A stretch of 64,000 bases of DNA. Source: DYJE01 sp041660385 (GTDB lineage Bacteria > Desulfobacterota > Desulfobacteria > Desulfobacterales > Desulfolunaceae). Position 1 is the stretch's first letter; every line of letters starts with the position of its first letter. The position numbers were made by a program, and so were the translations under genes. The stretch is taken from the NCBI GenBank assembly GCA_041660385.1, contig JBAZWJ010000026.1:1-64000 (forward strand), given 5' to 3'. Below are positions 51,916 through 60,652 of the stretch, one piece after another. Under the pieces are notes generated by a model that saw only the letters and a program-made list of their open reading frames with translations, was not told the origin of the DNA and searched no databases.

Positions 51916-52590
51916 CTATAGTTTTGAAACCAGCTCGTTGGTTACGGATTTCATATCGGCAGCACCGTCAAGAGTTAGGTACTTGCTGATGGGGCTTTTT
52001 TCAGCCACGGCCTTAAAGTAATAAGCAGCTGCAAGCGTTCCGTCCACGGTGTTGTAGTAGATGTCATGGCGTTTATCGATGGCTGCATCATCCTGATCAT
52101 CGGCGCGTGCAGTAAGGGCTCCGCCACAAACGCGGCATTTGTCGCCGTTGGGTTTGATAGCGTCAATACCGATGTTGTTGGGATGGTTGTTGTCGTTGGC
52201 GCACAGTCTTCTGCCGGTGATTCTGAGTTTGGCAATATCACGGGGTAGAAGGATTTCAACGATGTAGTTGAGGGGAAGACCAGCTGCTTTAAGAGATTCG
52301 TCAAGTTTTTCAGCCTGCACTTTATTTCTTGGGAAACCATCAAGGAGCCAGCCGTTTTTGCAGTCGTCTTGTTTCAGTCTGTCAAGGATCATGGGGATGG
52401 TGATTTCATCAGGAACAAGGTCGCCTGCGTCGATGTAGCTTTTGGCTTTTTTTCCGAGTTCTGTGCCGGCTTTGATGTTTTCACGGAAAATTCCGCCTGA
52501 TTCAATGTGGGCGCAATTATATTTGTCTTTGAGAATAGAACCCTGGGTTCCCTTTCCACTGCCGTTTGGACCGAAAAATAAGATGTTCAT
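51916..52590 (-). CDS. adk: adenylate kinase
   Basis: A 224-aa enzyme from the ATG at 52590, which has GAAAGGAAG upstream. The P-loop GPNGSGKGT lies at 7-15, NMP-binding GGIFRENI and WLLDGFPRN follow, and the LID is of the long type with Cys near 129 and CRVC near 150-153, suggesting a zinc-stabilised LID with only three clear cysteines. It equilibrates ATP, ADP and AMP. A good promoter lies about 120 bases upstream. Its stop codon is TAG, showing that UAG is a true stop in this genome. Confidence 0.95.
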   Translation of the reverse strand: MNILFFGPNGSGKGTQGSILKDKYNCAHIESGGIFRENIKAGTELGKKAKSYIDAGDLVPDEITIPMILDRLKQDDCKNGWLLDGFPRNKVQAEKLDESLKAAGLPLNYIVEILLPRDIAKLRITGRRLCANDNNHPNNIGIDAIKPNGDKCRVCGGALTARADDQDDAAIDKRHDIYYNTVDGTLAAAYYFKAVAEKSPISKYLTLDGAADMKSVTNELVSKL

Positions 52591-52715
52591 GTGACTTCCT
52601 TTCACGATAAATGTTATTGGGCACAGGTCACGGAAAACATTTTCCATAATCCCATAATCCGAAACAGAAAGAAGAGTTCCTCTCCCTCCTGGATGATTTA
52701 TTTCGACAACAGACT

Positions 52716-52744
52716 TTACTATATAAATGTGGGTACCTTGTCAA
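52716..52744 (-). promoter_or_regulatory. sigma-70-type promoter of adk
   Basis: On the minus strand TTGACA (52744-52739) and TAGTAA (52721-52716) are 17 bases apart, about 120 bases before the adk start. The rest of the 411-base gap 52591-53001 is open in one plus-strand frame upstream of coaE, but no start there has support. Confidence 0.55.
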
Positions 52745-53001
52745 GAACTGGAATGATTGTCGTTTGTTTCAAAAAGATTTTTCCTGTTTTTCTGGTTTTG
52801 GTTGTGGAAGAGGTCAATGCTGATAATCGTGATTCAACAAGGCTGGCACTTATGCTAATACATGCGATTATTTTTGGATTGATGTGGATTAAATTCTCAT
52901 GTAACACAGGTCTTATTATAATAAGTGCGGGCTCCACTCCAAATCCGTCTTTCAATCGTCTATTAACCATGAACAGGATGAAAAGCAACAAAGGTAAAAT
53001 C

Positions 53002-53595
53002 ATGAAAATTGCCGTTACAGGCGGGGCAGCATCAGGTAAATCGTTTGTATGCAGGCGTCTTTCGGAAAAAGGAGTCACAGTTATAAGTCTTGATGATGTT
53101 TCCAGAGATCTGATGCGTCCCGGTACAGCCGTTTTCCGCAGAGTGGTTCATGTATTCGGGCAGGCGGTTCTTCGTGCGGATGGAACCCTTGATCGTCCTG
53201 CCTTAAGGCAACAGATAACCGGAAGTCCGGAAAGCAGGCGGCGTTTAGAATCTATTGTCCAGCCTGCCATCCTGAATGAGATGAATCGATTGATCCGTGA
53301 AAGTGAAGCACGTGAAGAACCGTATGTGGTTGTGGAGGTTCCTCTGCTGTTTGAGCTGGGTATGGAACAACAATTCGACGTTAGTATTCTTGTGGCTGTG
53401 GATCAGGATACCCAGGTCATGCGTCTTGTCCAGAGAGACGGTGTTTCAGAGACGGATGCACGGCGACTGATGGATCTTCAAATGCCACTGGGAGAGAAAA
53501 TGGCGAGGGCCGATATCGTGATCGATAACAGCAGCTCAAGTGACATCCTTTATGGTGAAGTTGATCGACTGCTGGCTAATGCATTTAAAAAATAA
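53002..53595 (+). CDS. coaE: dephospho-CoA kinase
   Basis: A 197-aa enzyme, the normal CoaE length, from the ATG at 53002 preceded by AAAGG. The frame is open for 137 codons further upstream, but CoaE proteins start with this strand. P-loop GGAASGKS at 7-14, then LDDVSRDLM, and VVEVPLLFELGM are family motifs. It phosphorylates dephospho-CoA at the 3' hydroxyl, the last step of coenzyme A synthesis. It is divergent from adk and ends 288 bases before rho. Confidence 0.92.
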   Translation: MKIAVTGGAASGKSFVCRRLSEKGVTVISLDDVSRDLMRPGTAVFRRVVHVFGQAVLRADGTLDRPALRQQITGSPESRRRLESIVQPAILNEMNRLIRESEAREEPYVVVEVPLLFELGMEQQFDVSILVAVDQDTQVMRLVQRDGVSETDARRLMDLQMPLGEKMARADIVIDNSSSSDILYGEVDRLLANAFKK

Positions 53596-53617
53596 AACAA
53601 TCTTATGTCAAAAGCCC

Positions 53618-53646
53618 TTGACAGGTAATGCCGTCCTATTGTACTT
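53618..53646 (+). promoter_or_regulatory. possible promoter of rho
   Basis: TTGACA (53618) is followed after 17 bases by GTACTT/TACTTA. The match is good at -35 and weak at -10. A leader of about 230 bases would precede rho. Confidence 0.35.
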
Positions 53647-53883
53647 AAAAAATGTTATTATTCGAAACAGGGCTTTATCCACTGTGGCATAAAAAACACG
53701 TCTTTTTAAATAATCTAAGGACAAACGCGTGGTCAGTACATGAAGGGGTTACGCCAGGCTCATTCTCTGGAATTTGACAACCCTTACCTTCAAATCAAAT
53801 CAGGCATAACTGTTTCACTCATGGAATCAGCTACCACAAATTAATACCAAAATAATTATATATACCATATGGAGTACGGGTGA

Positions 53884-55131
53884 ATGAACATTGTTGAATT
53901 GAAAGCTATGAAGATTGAGGAACTGGCGAAACTGGCCAAGAAGTTCAAGATTGACGGGGCCGGCGGTTTGAGAAAGCAGGAGCTGATTTTCCTTCTTCTT
54001 CAGGCTCAAATCGAAAAAGACGGGATGATATACGGAGAAGGTGCACTTGAAATACTGCCCGATGGGTTTGGTTTTTTAAGATCGCCTGACTGCAACTATC
54101 TGCCCGGTCCTGATGATATTTATGTTTCGCCCTCACAGATAAGGCGTTTCAATCTTAAAACCGGTGATACGGTTTCAGGTCAGATACGGCAACCTAAAGA
54201 ATCAGAGCGGTATTTCGCCCTTCTTAAAGTTGAAGCGGTGAACTATGAAGATCCTGAAATCGCTAGAGAAAAAATATTCTTTGACAACCTCACCCCCCTT
54301 TATCCGGATACCAAGGTTCAGCTTGAACGAGATTCTGACAACTATTCCATGCGTATCATGGAACTGATGGCCCCCATCGGATTCGGACAGAGAGGTCTTA
54401 TTGTCTCTCCGCCCAGAACCGGTAAAACCATGCTGCTGCAGAACATCGCCAACTGCATGATCGAAAGCCATCCCCACATTGTTCCGTTTATCCTTCTTAT
54501 CGACGAACGACCTGAAGAAGTGACCGACATGGAACGTTCGGTAAACGCTGAGGTTATAAGTTCCACGTTTGACGAACCTGCAGAACGTCATGTTCAGGTT
54601 GCTGAAATGGTAATTGAAAAAGCCAAGCGCCTGGTGGAACACAAAAAAGACGTGGTGATTCTTCTTGACAGTATTACCCGACTTGCCCGCGCTTACAACT
54701 CGGTTATGCCTCCTTCGGGCAAAATTCTCTCAGGTGGTGTGGACTCAAACGCTCTTCATCGTCCTAAACGGTTTTTTGGAGCGGCTCGTAACATAGAAGA
54801 GGGCGGAAGTCTTACCATCATCGCAACAGCCCTTATCGAAACAGGTAGCAGGATGGACGAAGTTATCTTCGAAGAATTCAAAGGTACTGGCAACATGGAG
54901 TTGGTTCTTGATCGGAAACTTTCAGAACGGCGCATGTATCCGGCCATAGATATCAAAAAATCAGGCACACGAAAAGAAGAGCTTCTTGTGGACAAGGCCC
55001 AGCTTGATCGGATCTGGATTTTGAGAAAACTACTTGCGTCGTTGAATACGGTAGATAGTATGGGTTTTTTGCTTGACAAAATAAGCGGCACAAAGGATAA
55101 TAAAGAGTTTCTTGAATCCATGAATTCGTAA
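53884..55131 (+). CDS. rho: transcription termination factor Rho
   Basis: A 415-aa hexameric RNA helicase, close to the 419 aa of E. coli Rho. It has an N-terminal helical domain (ELKAMKIEELAKLAKK), the RNA-binding cold-shock fold with GFGFLRSPDCNYLPGPDDIY, Walker A PPRTGKT near 176-182, Walker B VVILLDSITRLARAYN and the Q/R-loop part KRFFGAARNIEEGGSLT. It loads on C-rich RNA and ends transcription. GGAG nine bases upstream supports the ATG. rpmE follows 28 bases later, the usual rho-rpmE pairing. Confidence 0.96.
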   Translation: MNIVELKAMKIEELAKLAKKFKIDGAGGLRKQELIFLLLQAQIEKDGMIYGEGALEILPDGFGFLRSPDCNYLPGPDDIYVSPSQIRRFNLKTGDTVSGQIRQPKESERYFALLKVEAVNYEDPEIAREKIFFDNLTPLYPDTKVQLERDSDNYSMRIMELMAPIGFGQRGLIVSPPRTGKTMLLQNIANCMIESHPHIVPFILLIDERPEEVTDMERSVNAEVISSTFDEPAERHVQVAEMVIEKAKRLVEHKKDVVILLDSITRLARAYNSVMPPSGKILSGGVDSNALHRPKRFFGAARNIEEGGSLTIIATALIETGSRMDEVIFEEFKGTGNMELVLDRKLSERRMYPAIDIKKSGTRKEELLVDKAQLDRIWILRKLLASLNTVDSMGFLLDKISGTKDNKEFLESMNS

Positions 55132-55159
55132 CCATCTGTTTTAAGGAGTTGAAATTATA

Positions 55160-55381
55160 ATGAGAGAAGGTATTCATCCCAAATATGCCGTGACCACGGC
55201 AAATTGTGCTTGTGGGCATTCATTTCAAGTCGGTTCAACCAAAGAAGAAATCAAAGTTGAAATCTGCTCAAACTGCCATCCTTTTTTTACCGGCAAGCAG
55301 AAACTGGTTGACACCGCAGGACGAATCGATCGTTTCCGCAAGAAATTTGCGGCGTTCGATGCAAAAAATATGAAAAAATAG
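55160..55381 (+). CDS. rpmE: 50S ribosomal protein L31 (zinc-binding form)
   Basis: A 73-aa protein with the zinc ribbon CAC (16, 18) and CSNC (37-40), so the C+ form of L31. MREGIHPKYAVTTANCACG is the standard opening, and AAGGAG precedes the ATG. It binds the bridge between the ribosomal subunits. A hairpin terminator follows. Confidence 0.95.
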   Translation: MREGIHPKYAVTTANCACGHSFQVGSTKEEIKVEICSNCHPFFTGKQKLVDTAGRIDRFRKKFAAFDAKNMKK

Positions 55382-55459
55382 AACAAAAAGACGAACATAA
55401 TACCGTCTTTTCATGTTCGTACGTCCATCAGTTTTACGATGAACGTATATGAAAAAAAC

Positions 55460-55497
55460 AAAGGGGAATCGGTGCAGGTCGGCGGTTTCCCTTTTTG
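55460..55497 (+). terminator. terminator of rho-rpmE
   Basis: AAAGGGGAA and TTTCCCTTT pair over nine positions (one G-U) around an 18-base loop and run into TTG TT. An ACGAACAT/ATGTTCGT hairpin lies just before it. Confidence 0.5.
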
Positions 55498-55580
55498 TTG
55501 TTTATCATAATTAAAAAGGATGCGGGAATCAGTTCAGGTCAAGTGTTAGCACCTGAGCGATAGTACCGTATAAAGCCGCC

Positions 55581-56651
55581 ATGTTTCAGAAACTACAAGG
55601 GGTTGAAGACAGGTTCATCAAGCTCGAACAATTGTTGAGCGATCCTTCGGTAATGAGCGACAAATCGTTGTACCAGAAGTACATCAAAGAACACGGAGAG
55701 ATTGCAAGCCTTGTCGAGGCTTACCGTCAGTACCGCAGAATTTTAGATGACCTTGAGAGTAGCAAAGAGCTTCTTCAGGACAGTGACCCGGACATCAAGT
55801 CTATGGCCAGGGATGACATTGAAGCCCTGACACTTGAAAAAGAAAAAAATGAAATGGAGTTGCAAAAGCTTCTGATTCCTAAAGATCCCCTTGATGACAA
55901 GAACGTCATTGTTGAAATCAGGGCTGGAACAGGCGGTGATGAGGCTGGCCTTTTTGCAGGTGACCTTTTTCGGATGTACAGTAAATATTCTGAGACTCGA
56001 AACTGGGCTGTCGAGATTCTTGACAGTCATGAAACTGGCGTCGGTGGTTTCAAAGAAATAATCATAATGGTCCAGGGAAAAGGTGCTTACAGTGTTTTTA
56101 AATACGAAAGCGGCACACACCGGGTTCAACGGGTGCCCAGCACGGAAACCCAGGGAAGAATCCACACATCAGCCGTGACTGTCGCCGTGCTTCCCGAAGC
56201 TGAAGAAGTGGAACTCCATATCGATCCTAGTGAAATCAAGGTGGATGTATACAGAGCTCAGGGGCCAGGCGGACAGAGCGTAAATACGACTGATTCGGCG
56301 GTTAGACTTACTCATCTCCCCACAGGAACCGTGGCCACATGCCAGGATCAAAAATCCCAGCATAAAAACAAGGAAAAAGCCATGAAGGTTCTGCGTTCAA
56401 GGGTATACGACGCCATGGTTCAGGAGCAAAACGCCATAAGGTCAGCCGAAAGAAAAGGTCAAGTCGGAACAGGTGACAGAAGCGAGCGCATCAGAACCTA
56501 TAATTTCCCCCAAGGCAGGCTGACTGACCACAGGATCGGTCTTACCCTTTACCGCCTTGAAAGCATCATGCAGGGGGATATCGAGGAAGTGATCCAGGGC
56601 TTGAGAACCCATAACCAGGCCCAGGCCCTAAAAAATGAAAGCAGTCTCTGA
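55581..56651 (+). CDS. prfA: peptide chain release factor 1
   Basis: A 356-aa release factor. The helical N-terminal domain is followed by IRAGTGGDEAGLFAGDL, the GGQ catalytic loop in RAQGPGGQSVNTTDSAV (GGQ near 230-232) and RTYNFPQGRLTDHRIGLTL, a class I RF signature. RF1 reads UAA and UAG; its presence agrees with UAG being a stop codon here. It overlaps prmC by 17 bases, the enzyme that methylates its GGQ glutamine. Confidence 0.95.
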   Translation: MFQKLQGVEDRFIKLEQLLSDPSVMSDKSLYQKYIKEHGEIASLVEAYRQYRRILDDLESSKELLQDSDPDIKSMARDDIEALTLEKEKNEMELQKLLIPKDPLDDKNVIVEIRAGTGGDEAGLFAGDLFRMYSKYSETRNWAVEILDSHETGVGGFKEIIIMVQGKGAYSVFKYESGTHRVQRVPSTETQGRIHTSAVTVAVLPEAEEVELHIDPSEIKVDVYRAQGPGGQSVNTTDSAVRLTHLPTGTVATCQDQKSQHKNKEKAMKVLRSRVYDAMVQEQNAIRSAERKGQVGTGDRSERIRTYNFPQGRLTDHRIGLTLYRLESIMQGDIEEVIQGLRTHNQAQALKNESSL

Positions 56652-57540
56652 TCAGGATTCGGCAGCCTGGACCATTGCACGGTTGCTGTCATGGACAAGC
56701 GATTATTTCAACTCCCATGGTATAGACAGTCCAAGGCTTACGGCGGAGTTGCTTCTGTCCCACAGCCTTTCCATCAAACGGCTCGACCTTTATCTTCAGC
56801 ATGACAAACCTTTATCCCAGGAAGAGCTGGCCTGTTTCAAATCCCTTATCAAACGAAGGGTGGATCGGGAACCGGTGGCGTACATCACTGGAACTAAGGG
56901 GTTCTGGACCCTTGATCTGGCCGTAAACCCCGATGTACTCATTCCACGTCCCGATACCGAATGCCTTGTGGACTCAGCCATTCAAGTTCTTCCGAAAACG
57001 AATAAAAACAGCCCTTTGAATATTCTTGATCTGGGAACCGGATCGGGAGCCATCATCCTTTCCATTGCTTCAGAAAGACCGGACAACCGTTATTTCGCTG
57101 TGGACATATCGGATAAGGCTGTTCACATCGCAAGGAAAAACAGGGATAGCAACAACATTAAAGCCCCTGTTACATTTATTTTGGGCCAATGGTTCGGACC
57201 TTTTGCCAAACGGCAGATTTTCGACCTCATTGTTTCCAACCCTCCTTACATTCCAAGTGCGGATATAGCCCATCTGGAGCCGGAGATTACACGCTACGAA
57301 CCTATGCTCGCTCTTGATGGGGATACAGATGGTCTTTCCTGTATCCGTAGTATTCTTGCAGAGGCATCAGCCTATCTTAAAGACGGTGGTTATCTTATGA
57401 TGGAAACCGGTTTTGATCAGAAACCGGCTGTTATGGAAATGGCTGAGAAATGTGGTTTCTATGAAAAGGTCGAATACATAAGAGATGCCGCCGGCCATGA
57501 CAGGGTTGTGAAAATGAGGAAGCTTCAGGGAGAGGGCTAA
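56635..57540 (+). CDS. prmC: release factor glutamine methyltransferase
   Basis: A 301-aa SAM-dependent enzyme (HemK/PrmC). The N-terminal helical domain (SPRLTAELLLSHSL) is followed by RREPVAYITG-like VDREPVAYITGTKGFW, the SAM motif LDLGTGSGAI and the substrate motif SNPPYIPSAD (NPPY near 202). It methylates the glutamine of the GGQ loop in RF1 and RF2. Overlap with prfA couples the enzyme to its substrate. The overlap contains no strong ribosome site, so reinitiation is likely. Confidence 0.94.
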   Translation: MKAVSDQDSAAWTIARLLSWTSDYFNSHGIDSPRLTAELLLSHSLSIKRLDLYLQHDKPLSQEELACFKSLIKRRVDREPVAYITGTKGFWTLDLAVNPDVLIPRPDTECLVDSAIQVLPKTNKNSPLNILDLGTGSGAIILSIASERPDNRYFAVDISDKAVHIARKNRDSNNIKAPVTFILGQWFGPFAKRQIFDLIVSNPPYIPSADIAHLEPEITRYEPMLALDGDTDGLSCIRSILAEASAYLKDGGYLMMETGFDQKPAVMEMAEKCGFYEKVEYIRDAAGHDRVVKMRKLQGEG

Positions 57541-57592
57541 AAATATTTTGAAAAGGTTGTTGAATGCCCTTTTAAATCACCAAAATAATCTG

Positions 57593-57621
57593 TTGAAAAG
57601 CACCTTTGTATCTGATAGATA
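57593..57621 (+). promoter_or_regulatory. promoter of rpsB-tsf-pyrH
   Basis: TTGAAA (57593) and TAGATA (57616) are 17 bases apart. Transcription would start near 57628, leaving a leader of about 120 bases before rpsB. Confidence 0.55.
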
Positions 57622-57655
57622 ACGTAGGATTTATTCATGCTCGAAGATCACACGC

Positions 57656-57700
57656 CTTCCGGACTTGAAACCCGGTGCTTTATTGCAAAGTCGGTTTCGG
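57656..57700 (+). promoter_or_regulatory. candidate rpsB leader RNA with pseudoknot
   Basis: In the leader, GACTT (57662) can pair with AAGTC (57688), and the adjacent GAAACC (57667) with GGTTTC (57693). The order 1-2-1'-2' is that of an H-type pseudoknot. rpsB leaders are known sites of S2 autoregulation in proteobacteria; whether this fold is that element is not certain. Confidence 0.4.
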
Positions 57701-57746
57701 GAAAGATGGGGGCGGTGGAAAAAACCAAACCATTAAGGAGAAAAAA

Positions 57747-58616
57747 ATGGCTTACGTAACAATGAGAGAGCTTCTTGAAGCCGGTGTCCACTTTGGTCAT
57801 CAGACCAAACGATGGAACCCCAAAATGAAACCTTACATTTTCGGTGCTCGGAACGGGATTTACATCATCGACCTCCAGCAGACCGTCCATATGTTTAAGG
57901 ATGCCTACGACTTCATTCTTCAAGTTGCATCAAGCGGAAAATCCGTTCTGTTTGTGGGAACGAAGAAACAGGCACGGGAAACTATCTACGAAGAAGCGAA
58001 CCGTGCAGAAATGTATTACGTGCATAACCGCTGGCTGGGCGGTATGCTTACCAATTTTGAAACCATCAAACAGAGCATCTCTCGTTTGCAGCATCTTAAA
58101 ACCATTGAAAATGATGGAACAATCGCCAATTATCCGAAAAAAGAACGTACTCAGCTTGGCAAAGAACGTGAAAAACTTGATTCGGTCATTGGTGGAATTA
58201 GTGATATGAACGGGCTTCCCGGAGCGATTTTCGTTGTTGATCCGAAAAAAGAAGCCATTGCCGTGCGTGAAGGCAAAAGACTGGGAATCCCAATCGTTGC
58301 TGTTGTTGATACAAACTGTGACCCTGATGATATCAATTACATTATTCCGGGTAACGATGATGCCATCCGTTCAGTCCGTCTGCTCACATCCAAAATTGCC
58401 GATGCCTGTATCGAAGGTGCAAGACGTTTTGCGGAAAAACGGGTGGCGGATACGGATAAAGACGGTGGTGAAGAGCAGATCGAAGCGGCAGTGAAAACAG
58501 GAAAAGTTCAGGCTTCTGCGGAAGACGCCAATGGCCCTGTTGTCGAGGTGATCCGCAAGAAATCAACGGCTAAAGATTATTACGAAGATGAAGACTCCGA
58601 GGATATGGGAGAATAA
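57747..58616 (+). CDS. rpsB: 30S ribosomal protein S2
   Basis: A 289-aa protein from the ATG at 57747 with AAGGAG eight bases upstream. MRELLEAGVHFGHQTKRWNP, the region RNGIYIIDLQQT and VNNRWLGGMLTNF-like VHNRWLGGMLTNFETIK are S2 signatures. It is longer than the 241 aa of E. coli S2 because of an acidic C-terminal extension of about 50 residues (ending YYEDEDSEDMGE). tsf follows after three bases. Confidence 0.95.
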   Translation: MAYVTMRELLEAGVHFGHQTKRWNPKMKPYIFGARNGIYIIDLQQTVHMFKDAYDFILQVASSGKSVLFVGTKKQARETIYEEANRAEMYYVHNRWLGGMLTNFETIKQSISRLQHLKTIENDGTIANYPKKERTQLGKEREKLDSVIGGISDMNGLPGAIFVVDPKKEAIAVREGKRLGIPIVAVVDTNCDPDDINYIIPGNDDAIRSVRLLTSKIADACIEGARRFAEKRVADTDKDGGEEQIEAAVKTGKVQASAEDANGPVVEVIRKKSTAKDYYEDEDSEDMGE

Positions 58617-58619
58617 GAC

Positions 58620-59219
58620 ATGACAGAGATCAGTGCAGCACTTGTAAAAGAACTACGTGATAAAACCGGATCCGGCATTATGGATTGCAAACAAGCTCTC
58701 AAAGAAAATGCCGGTGATATTGAAAAAGCCCTTGATTTCCTAAGAAAAAAAGGTCTTGCCACAGCTCAGAAACGTTCCGGAAGGGATGCCAAGGAAGGTG
58801 TGGTACAGTCATACATTCATATGGGCGGAAAAATCGGTGTTATGGTTGAAGTGAACTGCGAGACCGACTTTGTGGCCAAAAACGAGGATTTCCAGGAATT
58901 TGCTAAGAATGTGGCCATGCACATCGCAGCCGCCGCACCCATGGGCCTCGGTCCTGAAGAGATTCCCGAAAGCGTGATCGCTCGTGAACGCGAAATTTAC
59001 CGTGAAAGGGCTCTTGAACAAGGCAAGCCAGCAAACATCATTGATAAGATTGTGGACGGTCAGGTTGAAAAATTCTACAAGGATTCCTGTCTGCTGAGCC
59101 AGCCTTATATTAAGGATCCCAAACTCACTATTACCGATCTTTTGACCGAAACCATCGCGAAAATCGGTGAGAACATTAAAATTCGCCGATTCGCACGTTT
59201 TCAACTCGGTGGAGAATAA
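58620..59219 (+). CDS. tsf: translation elongation factor Ts, short form
   Basis: A 199-aa EF-Ts, against 283 aa in E. coli. The N-terminal UBA-like domain is complete (VKELRDKTGSGIMDCKQAL), the core has VEVNCETDFVAKN (TDFV contacts EF-Tu) and the C-terminal part ends KIRRFARFQLG. The length matches the short, single-core form known from Thermus and many deltaproteobacteria. It releases GDP from EF-Tu. Confidence 0.94.
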   Translation: MTEISAALVKELRDKTGSGIMDCKQALKENAGDIEKALDFLRKKGLATAQKRSGRDAKEGVVQSYIHMGGKIGVMVEVNCETDFVAKNEDFQEFAKNVAMHIAAAAPMGLGPEEIPESVIAREREIYRERALEQGKPANIIDKIVDGQVEKFYKDSCLLSQPYIKDPKLTITDLLTETIAKIGENIKIRRFARFQLGGE

Positions 59220-59224
59220 GCGTT

Positions 59225-59947
59225 TTGACAGAACCAAAATACAAGCGAATTCTTTTGAAATTAAGTGGCGAAGCTCTGATGGGTGATCAGGGCTTCGGCA
59301 TCAGCCCTGATATGCTCAAATTTGTTGCCGATGAAGTTCTTTCGGTTCATGAACTGGGTGTGGAAGTGGCTATCGTGGTGGGTGGCGGAAATATTTTCCG
59401 TGGCATCAAAGCCAGTTCTTACGGCATGGACAGAGCGCCAGCCGATCACATGGGCATGCTTGCCACGGTGATCAACAGCCTTGCTCTTTCAAATGCACTT
59501 GAACGTAGCGGCATACCCACCCGTGTTCAGACAGCCATCGCCATGCACGAGTTCGCTGAACCTTTTATACTGAGGCGGGCTGTACGTCATCTTGAAAAGA
59601 AACGTGCGGTTATTTTTGCGGCCGGAACGGGAAGCCCCTATTTCACCACAGATACGGCGGCTGTTCTTCGGGCCCACGAGATTCATGCCGAAATTCTGCT
59701 TAAAGCGACCAAGGTTGATGGTGTTTACGACTCTGATCCCATGGAAAACAAAGACGCGAAATTCATCAGGAATATTTCCTACATGGAAGTCCTTGAGCGT
59801 CAACTTCATGTGATGGATATGACAGCCATTTCCCTCGCCATGGACAACAACCTGCCCCTGTCAGTGTTCAACATGTTTGGAGCAGGCAACATTAAGAGAG
59901 TTGTAACGGGTGAAGCTAACGTCGGAACCCGGATTGAAAATCTCTAA
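59225..59947 (+). CDS. pyrH: uridylate kinase (UMP kinase)
   Basis: A 240-aa enzyme starting at TTG (59225), five bases after the tsf stop, with GGAG inside the tsf end as ribosome site. Motifs are RILLKLSGEALMG, VVGGGNIFRG, the region FTTDTAAVLRA and ATKVDGVYDSDP. It phosphorylates UMP to UDP, is a hexamer, and in bacteria is tuned by GTP and UTP. A strong terminator follows, so frr has separate transcription or depends on read-through. Confidence 0.94.
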   Translation: MTEPKYKRILLKLSGEALMGDQGFGISPDMLKFVADEVLSVHELGVEVAIVVGGGNIFRGIKASSYGMDRAPADHMGMLATVINSLALSNALERSGIPTRVQTAIAMHEFAEPFILRRAVRHLEKKRAVIFAAGTGSPYFTTDTAAVLRAHEIHAEILLKATKVDGVYDSDPMENKDAKFIRNISYMEVLERQLHVMDMTAISLAMDNNLPLSVFNMFGAGNIKRVVTGEANVGTRIENL

Positions 59948-59961
59948 TTTGATCATTTGAT

Positions 59962-60010
59962 GTTCCGGGTCCCAAGTGTTTTCTGTGGCTCGGAACTTGT
60001 TTTTTTTATT
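59962..60010 (+). terminator. intrinsic terminator between pyrH and frr
   Basis: GTTCCGGG (59962-59969) and CTCGGAAC (59989-59996) pair over eight positions with one G-U, followed by TTGTTTTTTTT. Confidence 0.75.
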
Positions 60011-60081
60011 TGATGGGTTTTAAATCTTTCAAACAGTCTAATCAAATAGTCTAACCTGTTATTGTGAAAGGTGGTGTCACT

Positions 60082-60639
60082 ATGATTGATACAGTTCATA
60101 AAGAAACCAAAGACAGGATGGTCAAGACCATCGACGCCCTGAAAAAAGACTTGCAGCGTGTAAGAACGGGTCGTGCTTCGGCCAATATGCTGGACAGCGT
60201 GAAAGTGGATTATTATGGCACTTTGACTCCTTTGAGTCAGATGGCGTCAGTTTCCGTTCCCGAAAGCCGTCTCATCACCGTACAGGCATGGGATGCAACG
60301 GCATTGAAAGAAATTGAAAAAGGGATTTTAAAGGCCAATATTGGGCTTACTCCCTCAAACGATGGAAAGATTATCCGTATTTCCGTTCCGCCTCTCACCG
60401 AGGACAGGCGTAAGGAAATCGTTAAAATGGTCAATAAAACCTGTGAAGAATTCAAGGTGGCCGTACGTAATATCCGGCGTGATGCCAACGAAGTGATCAA
60501 AGGTTTGAAAAAAGATGGTGAGGTTTCTGAAGACCAGCAGAACAAAGCTCTCGAAAAGATTCAGGCCATGACCGATGATCACATCAAGTTGATTGATACG
60601 GTGTACAGGGAAAAAGAAAAAGAAGTCCTCGATATTTAA
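60082..60639 (+). CDS. frr: ribosome recycling factor
   Basis: A 185-aa protein, exactly the E. coli length, from the ATG at 60082; AAAGGTGG lies seven bases upstream, making the earlier GTG frame start unlikely. Motifs are LQRVRTGRASANMLDSVKV, PLSQMASVSVPESRLI and VRNIRRDANEVIK. With EF-G it splits the ribosome after termination. uppS begins 13 bases later. Confidence 0.95.
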   Translation: MIDTVHKETKDRMVKTIDALKKDLQRVRTGRASANMLDSVKVDYYGTLTPLSQMASVSVPESRLITVQAWDATALKEIEKGILKANIGLTPSNDGKIIRISVPPLTEDRRKEIVKMVNKTCEEFKVAVRNIRRDANEVIKGLKKDGEVSEDQQNKALEKIQAMTDDHIKLIDTVYREKEKEVLDI

Positions 60640-60652
60640 TGGATATCTGACC

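Noticed and set aside
52591..53001. 137-codon N-terminal extension of CoaE
   Set aside because: The frame is open, but CoaE starts at its first beta strand. The extension overlaps the adk promoter and lacks family similarity.
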